The notes beneath the pieces are model-generated. The model worked only from the letters and a program-made list of their open reading frames with translations. It searched no databases and was not told the DNA's origin. This document shows positions 48,800 through 61,507 of a stretch of 64,000 nucleotides of DNA, in pieces. The DNA comes from Panorpa germanica (taxonomy: Eukaryota; Arthropoda; Insecta; Mecoptera; Panorpidae). Both the position numbers and the translations under genes were made by a program. Location of the stretch: NCBI GenBank assembly GCA_963678705.1, contig OY783209.1:1736001-1800000 (forward strand). Direction: 5' to 3'. The first letter of the stretch is position 1; each line of letters starts with the position of its first letter.

Positions 48800-49033
48800 G
48801 CCCAGTCATTATAGTAAGTTTACCTCGGAATTCGAGATACCCAGCTGTAAGTCTGTAAATAGTTGTATATTGACACCCTAGAGTTGTCTCAAAACCTACA
48901 TATGGTAGGTTGTATAAACCATATGTAGGTTTTAAGACAACTTTAGGGTGTCAATATACAAGTATTTACAGACTTACAGCTGGGTATCTCGAATTCCGAG
49001 ATTCTTACCTAATTTAAGCTTAAATGACTGGGC
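48800..49033. mobile_element. Almost fully palindromic MITE (fold-back element)
   Basis: Ends GCCCAGTCATT/AATGACTGGGC. Inner arms from GAATTCGAGATACCCAGC to ACCTACATATGG pair with their complements across a 13-base centre (48906-48918). Only a few mismatches and small gaps are visible over arms of roughly 100 bp. Inverted arms with a tiny loop and no ORF are typical of fold-back MITEs. I could not see a clear target duplication. Confidence 0.8.
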
Positions 49034-49202
49034 CATTAAGATAGTTCAGATCTTAGTTTAAAGTCATGTCGTTTGCTGAGGTCAGAAACACGTACACCAC
49101 TCTTATGTTTAGTTATTATTTCCTTTTTCATTTCTACTGTAATATGCTTAGGCTTCTTTACACCACTGCATATACAGAAATCTAGTATAGTCAAAATCAC
49201 GA

Positions 49203-49390
49203 TAGTTCGGTGGCGACTTATACTTAAAAGAGGTTATAAGAGCGGTATAAATCTGTAATACGATAATGAATTTTATCTTATTCGTTTCCATATACATTAT
49301 AGAAAAATAAGTGAGTAAATGCCTTTTAGTTATATCGGCAGTTTATACCTTACAACTTGTTTTAAGTATGAGTCGCCGCAGCTCGTAATT
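49203..49390 (+). mobile_element. MITE family F, complete copy
   Basis: Left end GTTCGGTGGCGACTTATAC with TTAAAAGAGG; the reverse complement of the right end reads GAGCTGCGGCGACTCATAC with TTAAAACAAG. This is an imperfect 30-bp terminal inverted repeat. About 188 bp, no ORF. Other copies at 22686-22840 and, partly, 18988-19030. Confidence 0.65.
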
Positions 49391-49774
49391 TAAACTATAT
49401 CAGTAATTCTTTTGTACTCACAGGATAGTTGTACCCGTACATTCCAAAAATCAGATATTCACGTAATTCTACCTAAACTTAATTAAACATTACAACAGGA
49501 GATATATCTAATCTTACTTTAAGTATCAACGAAATTAACTTATATTTATTTTATACACTATTTATTTATCGCCTCTTTTGTTTATAATGTTTTATTCGTT
49601 GATTTGTTATCCATTGTATTCTACAATCTATTACTATCTCATTTTAATTAATGTATACTTTTATAGTCTGTCTCACTTTTATACTCGCTTACTGTTGGAC
49701 ACAATATCATTGTACAAAATCACAGGGTTTGAAAATCTGAACTAATAAACTATTTTGACTCGATGGACTTTTAT
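49391..49774. other. Anonymous AT-rich sequence
   Basis: Nothing recognisable. Confidence 0.4.
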
Positions 49775-50161
49775 AAAGCCTGTACCAAACGATGTGGTCA
49801 ACGTTTGATTCGCCTCCGACGTGTCAGTCATATGTTGGAAGATTCACATGGCTAGTTTCCTGCTACACGGTGGAACAAATGTTTAATCCGATTTATTTAT
49901 TTATTTTATTAATTTGTTGATATTATTGACACTGACACTGTTTAACAAAAACTTTCAAGTAAATAAAGAAACTTTCAAGTATAAAACCTTCCTTTGTTGG
50001 ACGATTCGTGCAGCAGTGCATGACATGTGGATTAAGTGTGTGGTGGGGGTAAAAAAATCACTTTTGACGAGGGTCAGAAGAGCAACAACAGCCCGAACTT
50101 CTTCCAACATGAATATTGGACACACTTAGTTCCAGTATGGTTCACACGATACGTCCAACCA
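49775..50161 (-). mobile_element. MITE family J, copy 3 (opposite orientation, one end lost)
   Basis: Starts AAGCCTGTACCAAACGATG; the interior is the reverse complement of copies 1 and 2 (CACTGACACTGTTTAAC, AACTTTCAAGTATAAAACC). It ends at ATACGTCCAACC, short of the opposite terminal repeat. Confidence 0.72.
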
Positions 50162-51929
50162 TCACATGAAAATGGGGCAATTTAGAAAAGGGGGGAATGA
50201 GATACATCGCTTGACTGGCAGACGAACGTACTAATCTTTGGTGGTACATTAAGTTCAATTCCTTTATAATGATGAATGGTAAAAACAAATAATTTACAAA
50301 GCGGAAGAAAATACAATTAAATTTGATGTAACAAAATATAAAATTCGTTAATATCTATTAAAATAGAAGAATCATGAACTAAAATATTTATATGTGTCTA
50401 GATATTTTGCGTCAAAGTATTGCACCAATATTCTAAACGTATATAAATTGTAATTAGTTAATTCTAATTCTTTTTGAGACCAATTATAGTTGCTAAACTT
50501 TGTTTTTAATTGTTTACTTTTATTCTGCGTGTATCTATGTTCTATTCTTCTCAGATATATATGTGTACACATAATATGTTATATTTATTAAAGTTATTCA
50601 TATTCCGATACAAAATTTAAATTATTTTGATTGATAACATACAATTTACATTTCATATAAATATACTTAGCCTAGGGCAAAAAACAAATTACGAGTAAAA
50701 ACGTCAGTCCTTTAACTCTGATGATTTTAATTCAAATATGAACATATTCTACATGTTAATTAAGAAATGTATGTATGTCCAATACATCAAAATAATTGAT
50801 TACTAATTATACCGTAATATACGATTCAGGTAAATGAAATGTCGAACAGTTTGATATGAACTCGTACATAAAATAGAAATGACATCAACATGAGTCTGGT
50901 GGTTAGTATTAAATCTAACTGTGGTATCTGCCATCAACGTATCAATTACCAAACAAACGAACGATTACTGAGAACCATTATATACGGATATAGTGAAAAC
51001 GGAAACAGGTACTGCATTATTTAGTATGAAATTTATTGGAAACAACACAAAAATAATACAGGAATTGTTGAGTATGAAGTTTTCAGAAATAGATGTTTCC
51101 CCAGTTTTGCAAATTTCCTTTGTATCTATATTTTTATTGGATCTTGTTAAAATAAAGGCAATTTGAGTAACAACAATACGGTGTGTTTTCATTTTTGTAA
51201 TGTATTTATTTTAGAACTTAGAACTATATTTTTAGAATAAGAATATAATGTTGAATTAAAAATTGTGTTAAGTTTCTTTCTTAGATAACTGAGCTTCATC
51301 TCAGTTTTGAATTGTATCCCGTTTCAATATTTATATCATTGAATACATTTGAAAGTTATAATAGTAAGTTCTAATAAATAATTATTACTTATAATAACAC
51401 AACAAAAAGACAAACAACTTAATAAATTCGTGTAGATAAATCTAATAACACTATCTGATAATTAACACCCTGCAATCTGCAATTCCTATTCCTATTCCTA
51501 TTCACATAACAATAATACCTACTTTATTCGATTTGATTTGTAGTTCTGCATGTGCCCGCTATCCGTAAAGCAGCAGCACACACGATAGTACTCGTAGGAC
51601 ACAAATACCGGAAACTAAATTACCTTTGTAGTACACATTTAAGATACTATCAATACCATTATTTATTCGTTATTATATTCTACCAATAATATTATTATAT
51701 ATCTTCTATGACAATATTATGTGTTTTATTATCTAATACTCGTTGATGACGTCATGGATATCATTTACGATAAATTATTAACCAATATTGTTATAGTTAT
51801 AAATATATTATGTTTATTGACAACGCATTAGAAGAGAATAACTTGAATAAACCTATCCGCTTCATGTTCACAAAATACTAATAAAATACAAGTAGAGTAA
51901 TCAGTTTTTAATGATTATTTTGAAAACTA
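50162..51929. other. Anonymous AT-rich sequence
   Basis: No gene. (CCTATT)3 at 51482-51503. Confidence 0.4.
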
Positions 51930-52330
51930 TAATGCCGGTTTCACACCAGAGAGACAGTTCAATAAAACACGAACAAAAACACCAATGTTTACACCAAAGA
52001 GACAGTTCTTAAAACATTTTTGTCTTTAAAAACTGGTTTAATAAACAAAACACATTCCCATCTGAAGTTGGTAAAATCAAAGGAAAACACGTTTGTTAGT
52101 TTGCTTGGTTAGAACACGCAGTTTTGTTTTTGTGAACATTTGCGCTTGTTAGCTGTTGTTTATTATGTTTATAACTTTATGGGACACACAGAAAAACACT
52201 TAAAACAAAACCAGTATGTTCAGTGTGAACAGTCTTTTCGAAAAACAGAACTGTTTTAAAATAAAACAAAACATGATTTTGTTTTATTTTTTGACAACAA
52301 AACTGTCTCTCTGGTGTGAAACCGGCATAA
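51930..52330 (-). mobile_element. PIF/Harbinger-type MITE (family D), complete copy
   Basis: 395 bp (51933-52327) with perfect 27-bp terminal inverted repeats starting TGCCGGTTTCACACC, flanked by TAA on both sides (51930-51932, 52328-52330). A 3-bp TAA/TTA target duplication is the PIF/Harbinger signature. An extra near-copy of the terminal motif (TTACACCAAAGAGACAGTT) lies about 50 bp inside the left end. The 78-codon frame 52216-52452 merely runs through the right terminus. Confidence 0.88.
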
Positions 52331-52759
52331 CACCCACAAAAGTTGAAGAACTTATATTTACGTTACGTTTCGTTGTAGCTTTTATAGTAAAAAAGTTATT
52401 AGCAACAGTAAATTTAGTGTATACAGTTCTTCCACTCAGTAATTTTAAATAAACCTAGATTGTAACTTAAAAATACACAGAAAAACCTAGTACCAAGCAG
52501 ACTCACCTTTCATTGCGGGAAACAAGTGTCAGTATGGCTATAATTATCCTATTTTATAGCTATAAGTAAGGTAATTTCTTTTTCTTTCACGCGAAAACCA
52601 ATTGTATCTCTAATAATATATCTAGCTACAATTGCCTCCCACCCTATCTGAAATTACCTTTTCTTTAGCTTTCACTACGTTTATCTACAAATCATTATTT
52701 ACACAACATAACCGAGCTAAAACGCAATGTAAAATACTTAATTAGCTTGTAATTGAAGC
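52331..52759. other. Anonymous sequence
   Basis: A minus-strand AAAG|GTGAGT site at about 52507 looks like a splice donor, but the preceding frame is open for only ten codons. Confidence 0.35.
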
Positions 52760-52830
52760 TTGAAATTAGGTTGTGGCAAACTAGCAAGTGCAAAACTGCT
52801 AGCAGCTTGCAGATTGGTACATAATAATGT
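52760..52830 (+). repeat. Family B, single unit
   Basis: GAAATTAGGTTGTGGCAAAC, GCAAGTGCAAAACTGC and AGCTTGCAGA correspond to one unit of 2040-2165. Confidence 0.5.
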
Positions 52831-55373
52831 GTCCAGACCTTTAAGCGTGTCATTTCATTTAATTATTGCTTAAGTTTTTCATAGAACGATACAAATATAT
52901 TAATATAAAATATTCTTTATAACACTTCACTAGTTCGATTACTTGAGTTTTAAAAGTTGAATCGTTAGAGCAGTAAAATACTTTTTCAAATTTATATTAA
53001 CAGTAAATAATATATCTGAATAACTAGAATTGATGAGATAGGATATTGCAGGTGCAGCGTCATATTTTGTACATTAATGCGTATATACATACATTTAATA
53101 TAAACTATTATAAAAGTTCTACAAGGGATAATAAAACTTGGATAAAGAGAGTCTCACAAAAAAATATTTAAAAATCATTAAAATGCAGATAATATATTAA
53201 AAAGTAAATAATAATAATATTCTTTAAGAATTTCTTGTGACTTATTTAATATTTTAAATAACATGAAGTTAGTTACAGAAGAATGAATAAATATGCATGG
53301 AAGGCTGAGTTTATAGAACTGTTTTTGAAAAATATGTTTTATTAAAATAGAAAAAAAAATAACATTTTTATTCATCTCCTGGATTATCTCTTTCGAAGAT
53401 TGATTTGATCATTTAAAAATTGAATAAAATAAACGTTGCTTCAGTTATCAGACTTAATAGTCTCTTAACTAGGGTATAACAAACATGTTTTATGTTTAAA
53501 ATATAAAATAATTCCAAATGTATTTAACAAATTTGTTCGAAATTCATTCAACAATAAGTGAAACAAAGCTTCCAATATTGAATAGCTTAATACTCGTGGC
53601 GTTGTACGGACAAACTAGGAGAGTATGCTCTGTACTTATAAACTTAAGTCGGAACGATTGAGTGAACTTGTATAATTCGATGTTTTTTGTATTTTTACAA
53701 TTTAAAAGGAAATAAAATCTAGATTTATCTCTCTGTTAAATGTATTTAAAATTGAATTGTACCGCTTATGAGTATGTTTGTTTTTATATTTTTTATACGT
53801 ATATATCAATATGGTTTATATAGGTTTAATAAAGAAATAAACTAGGGTTGTCTCATTAGCCAACTCAAAATCAATACTACAGTCAGAAATGTGTAATGTG
53901 AATAGACGAATATGTTAAAAAAAAATTTATGAACTAAAATATTTCTGTAACGCCATTTCATGTTATAATTGTATCTAAGTACACTGTACTACAGAAGAAT
54001 TTATTTTGCAGATGAAAACATTAATTTGCATACCTTCGACGATGACTCAAAGCTTCTATAAAATAAAAAGCTTAATGAATGAAGGTACCAGGTTTTAATT
54101 TAAAAAGTATAAAAGTTTTCAATGTGTATGTACGAGGAGTATACCACATGTGCAAGCTTAAGCTTTCGTAATGGTTTCTAGTTTGAATTGCTGTCAATAG
54201 ATGTAGTGTAAAACTAGTTGCTTTGATGTGTCGAACAACAAATTAGAGCATCCAATGTACTCTATATGTTCTCTGAAGCTCGTAGTATTATGAAACTTTA
54301 TTTTACACGTTAGTTAACTAAACTAGCACGTTAGTAAACTATCGTCGTATACTCAGTATAGTTCACGATTTTCAATGAGATATCAGTATATTTTTATGAA
54401 TTCAATATATGAAAATTAAATGAGAAATGGGCTTGTGTCCTCATTTTTTAGTGGTCGATTTTTCAATTGTTGATTGAAATTGATGTTAATAAATGTGTAT
54501 TGGTGTGTCTATTAAATATCTAAATGTTGACGGAGATATAGCAATTAAAAATTGGAATTGTAGTTTTAGCGCTAGAAATGGTCGGCCATATTTTTATGAC
54601 GTGAAATGCATTTTAACGGGGTAATGTTTTGTAGCTGTTGGTAGTCGAAATAATCAAGTCAAGTCAAAGAATAATAAGTTTTTATTTTATTTAACCCTGC
54701 TAAGGCAGACATAATATTGATTGTTCGTTGAAATAGCTGTAAATAATATTTGATATTTTGATATATAAATACATATAGCAGAGATTTAGTTGAGGTTCTA
54801 GTAACCCTCTTTATCAATATATAGTACACTTTTATAAAAATTAAAACATAGGACACAAGCCTTTTTATTTTAACTTGACTATCGATATGTACTCATACGT
54901 AATGGAGAAATCTATATTATACAGCCAACAATGATTGATCAGAACAAAGCAATACGATAATTGAACAATACATACTTGTATACATATATGTAGTGGTAGT
55001 AACACACATTCATTCTACTCCTATCATAATCAGGAATGAACAGGAACTAGAAATGGTCTAAACCATTAATATTTGTTAATTTGCTCTAAAGAACCGTTTG
55101 AAATTGTGTTTAATATTCAATGTTTGCAATAGTCCGAGAATAATTATATTTACTGAAATGTACTACACTGTTTGTGTGTTGACCATCAGAACTGTTGTTA
55201 TTTATCTACAAGGTAAATACGAAAGGAAAACAGTTACGGATAATTGCAAGTAAAAGCTAACACAGATTCTCACATTTCTAGATGTTTAAATATTTGAGAG
55301 AAATGTAACAAAATAAGGTTTTGATGATGATATTTTTCATGATGGAATTTGAATTTTGATGGAACAATTCTAG

Positions 55374-55378
<5 letters not shown>
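52831..55378. other. Anonymous AT-rich sequence
   Basis: No gene or repeat that I can support. Confidence 0.4.

Positions 55379-55471
<93 letters not shown>
55379..55471. repeat. Long (TA)n microsatellite
   Basis: About 46 TA units. The two large Ile/Tyr-repeat frames crossing it (55270-55655 minus) are artefacts. Confidence 0.95.
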
Positions 55472-55472
<1 letters not shown>

Positions 55473-56164
55473 TAATGTACATACTTGAACGCAAATTGAA
55501 TATGAAAATATGAGTGGGCACACTATTTTATGCACGAGTATATTATCTAATAATAAAATAACCAAAAATGGAAAAAGCATCCAACCACTACACAACGTAT
55601 GATAAAAAAAAAACAAAAATAAATTTAAATAAAAATAAAATATAATAAATTTCAAACATAAAAATGCAAAATATATTTTTGTACTTTTTGCAAGTTTCTT
55701 GGCAACGGGTCCAACACTTCAACACGGTGGTAAAGCTAAAGCTAGAGCTAGAGCTAGAGCCAGTAGTACCACCACCATCACATATAAAGCCTATTATTAA
55801 TTAATTTTAAATTTTACTGTGTATAATAAAATAAATAATAAAAAAAATCTACATTGGTTTTATTCTAAAACCTACGAGTATTATTTTTGTTAACATTTAA
55901 AGTTGTGGTAGAGTTAGTTTGATAGTATAGTGGTCTGAAGAAATAAAAAGCTGGATGAAAAAGACTGAATTACTTCTGAAATCACCTCGACACCATCCAT
56001 GGCGTTCTGTTGGTCTCTACAGTCTTTGTCTGGTGGAACTGTGGTATTCTTTTAATATACTGGAATGTTCTTTGTTCGTAATTGTGTTTTGGTTTTCTGA
56101 TAACACTTCCTCTAAATATTTCTTTTATTTAATGCTCAGAAGCTAGACTTTCGCTACTATTATA
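55472..56164. other. Anonymous sequence with a hexamer tract
   Basis: 55732-55761 has about five AGAGCT/AAAGCT hexamers. No gene supported, including the 63-codon frame at 55955-56146. Confidence 0.4.
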
Positions 56165-56250
56165 CATAGTGTTTCGATTAATTTATTTAAAGTCAGTCTA
56201 TTTCCGATGCTGAGTCTAAACAGACGACCTTCTACAATAATGGTAGTGTT
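56165..56250 (-). repeat. Interspersed repeat family I, copy 2
   Basis: The reverse complement matches 27340-27420 (GACTCAGCATCGGAAATAG, TAAATAAATTAA). Confidence 0.55.
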
Positions 56251-57744
56251 TATGGTGTCACCGCAACAAGTTTATTGATTATTAGAGCACAGAGTATAAT
56301 TAAATAAATTTTGAAAATATCTAAGTCAGAAAAAGTAGCGGTGGTCCAGAAATCAAATCGTAATAAACAACAAGTGAAGTCTTGGCATCAAGCACAAATA
56401 TTCTTAGCCACTGTGACGTTTTATTTGTTTTAAAAATGATAAAAAATCTCTGTAGTTACGGAATCTTGTTTGTAGAAAGTATTTCAAATCATTAGTAAAA
56501 ATAATATTCACTTAAAGATATATTATATTCAAGAAAAATATATATTTCATACTTTCAAAGACGGAACCAAAACATCTCGTTGTTTCAAGACAAAGTTGTA
56601 GTTTTATTATGCGTAATACTACTATAGGAGCGAGCAATGCAGGAAGATAGAAGCAGCAAGGATTTAAATTTATCTGTTTTGTTTTTATTTTTATCTTTTC
56701 TTTTGGAAGAAATGAGAATGGGTAGATAGAATAAGGATCACAAATAAAACACAATGATATGTAATTTAATGATTTAAAGCAGAGGAATGTAGTGCCTAAT
56801 AGCAAAAACATTAAAATACTAATATAACAAATTTTTCTTCAGACATTTTTGAAGATAGTTTGAAGTTTCTTTGAAGTCGTTTGTTTATATGTGTCAAGAA
56901 ATACCTTTCCCAATTTTTTACGTTTTCCACAATACAGTGACCTGTCACAAATTCACGTTATAATTTAGGTACAATTTAATAAATTTTAAAACTAAGGGAT
57001 CCACTCAAGTGAAAGAGATGTAACAGGAACATTTATCGACTGGATGTAAGTCGTCATGTTGTCTTTTCGATGGAGAATTATTCAGGGAGTCATCAACACG
57101 GAAGTTGAAATATTTGCTCGTATACGTCTGTCAGTACGTCAATCCATCACTCAGACCTGTCACAAATGTTCGCGTGTCAACGGATATCTTTGTTAGTGAG
57201 GTCTTACCGCCTTGGGAGTATCAATAGCTGCTATGTAAAAAATTATATACATACGGGAAAACTACCTCATATTTATATGAAAACAAAAAAAACATTAGTA
57301 CCTTTTTAATGCACTATAAAATGCTCCTAGAGCACCGAATGGTATTGTTATTGTTGTTATGAGCTATAAGTTATAAAAATATAACACAAGTATTAAAATA
57401 ACTGCTCTTATCGAAAAATAGTTTATTGTCCCGTTAGAATAATTATACAAAAGGTAAATTAGCTCGAGAGGTAATGGCGGTTGTAAAAGAAACTATATTA
57501 TTTACATAAAATTAAATTTATGAGAATTGTTGTATAGTTTACTCACACTATAATAAAGAAGTTATTAACACTATAAAGTATATCACTTGCAATTAAAAAT
57601 GCATTGCATAAACACACGTTATATGCAGGTCAACAAGCTATTCAAATCGAACCAATATAAAAGACGTTTGTTTTATAATATATAGACTATTACTTTTGCT
57701 AATAACATTTTTATGATAAAAGTACAACAAATTATTTGCTAGAA
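56251..57744. other. Anonymous sequence with a family G fragment
   Basis: 56625-56790 matches the 3' part of 41440-41640. GACCTGTCACAAAT occurs twice, near 56940 and 57160. No gene. Confidence 0.35.
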
Positions 57745-57790
57745 AAAACGTCTGGTCAAAAGCATTGGCACCTATGCCCCCTAAGAAATC
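57745..57790 (+). mobile_element. Tc1/mariner-like terminus
   Basis: CGTCTGGTCAAAAGCATTGG followed by CACCTATGCCCCCTAAG closely resembles the outer end of Tc1-type elements (GTGGTCAAAAGTATTGGCACC). The other end is not visible. An apparently open frame with a GTGAGT donor at 57842 runs over this end. Confidence 0.5.
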
Positions 57791-57877
57791 TAGGGACTTA
57801 AGGTTCCAGCAGCGTCCGGTTCTGGCAGATTACTTGCAAAGGTGAGTCAGTGAAACTTGCCTATATTCCCAAAAAGG

Positions 57878-58640
57878 GTCAGTGTATAAACGACGTTTTT
57901 CTCGTTGTTTTACAGTTGTTTCATGTATAAAATAAATGTTTTATGTAATTTAATATATTATTTCTTAGATTATATATATAGATTTTTCTTTATTGGTTCG
58001 TCTTTTTACTGCAATAAGTTTTTGAAGATGGGTGACCTAGAAAAGCAAAAACGATTTTTCTTTGCACTTGGAAGGACTTTTGCATTTGCCAGTTTGCGAT
58101 AATCATCGTAACCACTTTTGTCTCAGTTGTGCACCGTAAATTCTCTTTTTGACAATAATTATTATTAACTATTATTAATTATTGTTTCATAACTTTTGTA
58201 TTTTCAACTATAAAAACTTATTTTGTGCCGAATAATCACCGTTCTCTTTATAATGACATGCCTGAATACGTAAAATATTCCCCACTTTCAGGCGCACAAA
58301 TAATTCAACTTTATGGAGCCAATGTCAAAGACACTACATTCCTTTGAAAGCTTATAGTCTAAGGTAAGAAAGTATACAACAGTTTTTTTTTAATATTTGT
58401 TTGTAATAAAGTTACGAATTTTTTAACAATATTCCGTTTTTTCCGCGTTTTTTACTATTTGTCAATTTTTGTTAACAATGGTTTTAAACTTTGGACTTTG
58501 GCATCTTCTGGACTATGTAGTAGACCATTCAAGAAGTAATCCAGAACTTTTTCAGATGTTTAGATAGTCTAGAAAACTGTTCCCTCAAAGACCCAGTGTA
58601 AACACCATGGCTCGAAAAATATAGTGTTCACACTGATGGT
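57878..58640. mobile_element. Possible TIR element, weak
   Basis: Left TCAGTGTATAAACGACG with TTTTTCTCG and, inverted from the right, TCAGTGTGAACACTATA with TTTTTCGAG look like decayed terminal repeats 763 bp apart. The right end also forms a small hairpin. No target duplication. A short frame MGDLEKQKRFFFALGR (58028-58102) lies inside and is not recognised. Confidence 0.3.
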
Positions 58641-61109
58641 TAATATAAGATAAGTGTACGTAACATTAGTATTTAAATATCCGACAGTCACTGCTTCTTT
58701 CCGAGAATGCATAGCTCGGTGACGTATTTCCTAGCTATACTAATTTTAGATTATCAGCAAAACACATTACACAAATAATGAACAAAGCTCTGTAGGAAAA
58801 ACATTTTCATTTGGCCAACATTTACCAAAATACTCTTTTATAATCCACTAGTTTATTGTTATCCCCATTATAAAGATTCATTAAACCATCATCATTGCAA
58901 GTTTTACTTATTTCTAGTTAGTCCCACTAACACTAGGCTAAAAATAGCTTCAGCTATATGCACACACATACCAAATAAAAGAACAAATGTGCAGGTAAAA
59001 TATCATATATGTAAAATATATATATACATAATGCGGAAAATATAATGAAAAGTTATTGCATTTAATTTAACCCCTCTTTTGTTTTGTTTAAAGCTCCCCT
59101 GAACCACTCTACTACCACCTACTCTCCTCTTTACTTTTAACACAGTTTACCCTCCTTCCTCCCTCCACAACTACCCCATCAGTGTGCGGTACTCAGATTT
59201 ACACTAGTTGATACAGGACTTTTTTGTAAAAAGATTATCCCGGTAAAAGATAATGTCAAGATTTTTAATTTGATACTGAAGTGGTTTTTTTTATAGTGTA
59301 AAAAATATTACGTTTACGTTTACGTTTTGAAATGATTTTATCATAGAATGTAAACACCATTAGTGTTTTTCTACTTGGAATATTAGTAACGCTACTTAGT
59401 TTAGCTTTTGCGATAGTATTACGTTTTTTATGTTATTACTTTATGTAGAAAATTATATATTCAATTTATAAATTCATTAATAGAACAAAATCCTTGATGT
59501 CTTGTATTATAATAACGTAATATTTTATGAAGTACGTTGTAAGATTTGATAGAGGTATGTTCTAAATTATTAAATGATATTTTTAAATTGTTATGGTATT
59601 TATATTTTATTATGGAAATATTGATATAAAAGTTCCAGAATGTTAAAAAAAATAATTGTAAATGATAATTTTTTATTTTGTAGTAATATGCCTACCTAAT
59701 ATACCTATGCTAATGAAAATTTACCTAGATAAGAAATATTCATCCAGTGACGGCTATATCTATAAATGACAATTAAAAACGTTGTGGTAGCTTTAACACA
59801 TTATGTCTCTTTAGTCTTTTAAAATCAGACGTATGTTTATCTAGGAAATTCACAGATGATAAATGAAATGTTTTACATATTACTAGGTAAACCAGGTGAT
59901 ATTTCGCTGTTTGATACGAAATGAATGTGAAAATAAATAAAGGCGACGATCAACTGGACCGAAAAGAAAAGAAATGAATTCGAGCAAAGTTGTGTCATAA
60001 TTTTAAGTCAATTGGAAGACCAGTTTTCGAGTTTTGCGAGCACAAAAATACGTAGGCTGAATTTTTATAGGTTTAAAAAATATGGTTAAAATTGTAAGCG
60101 TTCCTTTGAATTATTACAAACTTTCTTTGAAATTCTCTACTTTAATAAGATGAAGCTCAGTATCTGCAAGGTGTATAACAAATATTATCTACATAAATTG
60201 CAGGAAATTGAGTTCTCTATCAGACTGATAATAACTATTTTCTCTTAAATGTGTGTCCACAAACTGTGGACCTAGGAAGCCGTGTAAACCGTCATAAAGA
60301 AAAATACATTACTTTATTTACCCCTGCTTCAAATAAAGAGGGTGGGTTGGTTGATTTTTTCCAACACTCAACCCATAGCTACAGATAAATATCCCAACAG
60401 AACGCGCGGTTTCATACTAACAGTACTTCCTGGGACCATTATAAAACAAAGAGGGCATGGCCCTACCCGTGGATTGTATCCCCCCTCTCATCCCTAACGC
60501 TCAACTCCCATCACGCACGACACATTCCAATTTATAATTATTATAATATATTATTATTATTATATTTATCATTATATATTTAAATGATAATGATAAGTAA
60601 CGTTTTTAATTATATTAATTTGTATATGTACGCGCGGATTATATAAATATAAGTTATATCCCCCCGCAACCCCTCTCTCTACCTACCCCTTGTCTTTATT
60701 ATGAATAGGGTGTGTTTGTAAGGCTAATTAATTTTATTATATGCTTAATATTACCATTTATATTTTGATTTTACTTTGATAAAACTAAATATAGCTGCTG
60801 AAAATGCGCTAGCTATGTTTACTATGATACATATACTTATGAATATAATTTTTGTCATTAATTACATTTTGTTTATGAGCGCCCATTTTATGATTCACCA
60901 TTTTGAACTCTTCCATATTACACGGAATTAAAATAATAGTCGTTTACCACAGCGTCAAAATAAATCATTTTATTTTATAGTAAATAGCGCATATGAGCCT
61001 AAATATTAAAATCATTTTAAGTATTAAAAATGTCATTAAATATAAACAAATTACTGCATTCCAGATTCCAACTTGGAATGGATTGAATTTCTAGTTTTTG
61101 ATTAATGTC
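58641..61109. other. Anonymous AT-rich sequence
   Basis: No gene. 59090-59185, 60478-60520 and 60660-60690 are pyrimidine/C-rich tracts on the plus strand. 59310-59325 repeats ACGTTT. Confidence 0.4.
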
Positions 61110-61349
61110 AGCATTGAATACCTTAATACACATGCAAAATTTCAACTTTCTATCTTTTACGAATTAAAAGTAATACAGCAAAAAAGGGCTCAAAATCCGG
61201 GGACGTCAAAAGTCTTCAAAAGAATTTTTTTCTCTACGAAATAGGAAATTTTCAAAATCATTGATGGAGCCGTTTTTGTGCTACCATACAAAATTCAGTA
61301 CCAAACATATAAGAATAGAAACATACACTTGGAACATTATAATATAGGA
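61110..61349 (-). mobile_element. Helitron-like 5' part (family H), truncated
   Basis: Read on the minus strand it starts TCCTATATTATAATGTTCCA after an A and follows 45733-46182 as far as the AAAATTTCAACTTTCTATCT region. The 3' hairpin end is absent. Confidence 0.6.
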
Positions 61350-61507
61350 TGTATGTAATTGAATCCATTCCCCTATTTCACAGCAAATTACAATGAAGCA
61401 CACAGTCAGAAGACCCCTACACATATTTATTTAGTTCTATTTTGAAAAAAGATCCCGGTGTTCTTAGATAACATATAACACATTCAGCGTCCAAAGCCAG
61501 TACGGTC

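Noticed and set aside
52500..52545. Minus-strand micro-exon ending AAAG|GTGAGT
   Set aside because: Only ten codons open, weak acceptor, no recognisable peptide.
55270..55655. Frames of 83 and 125 codons on the minus strand
   Set aside because: They consist mostly of (Tyr-Ile)n translated from the (TA)n microsatellite.
57753..57841. Open plus-strand frame (MPPKKSRDLRFQQRP...) ending at an AAAG|GTGAGT donor, looking like a first exon
   Set aside because: The sequence upstream of and through the ATG matches a Tc1-type transposon end (GGTCAAAAGCATTGGCACC), so the frame is most likely an accident of the element.
58292..58360. Apparent 70-bp exon with CCCCACTTTCAG acceptor and AAG|GTAAGA donor
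   Set aside because: It lies inside a possible decayed TIR element and its translation is not recognisable; good splice consensus alone is common by chance over 64 kb.
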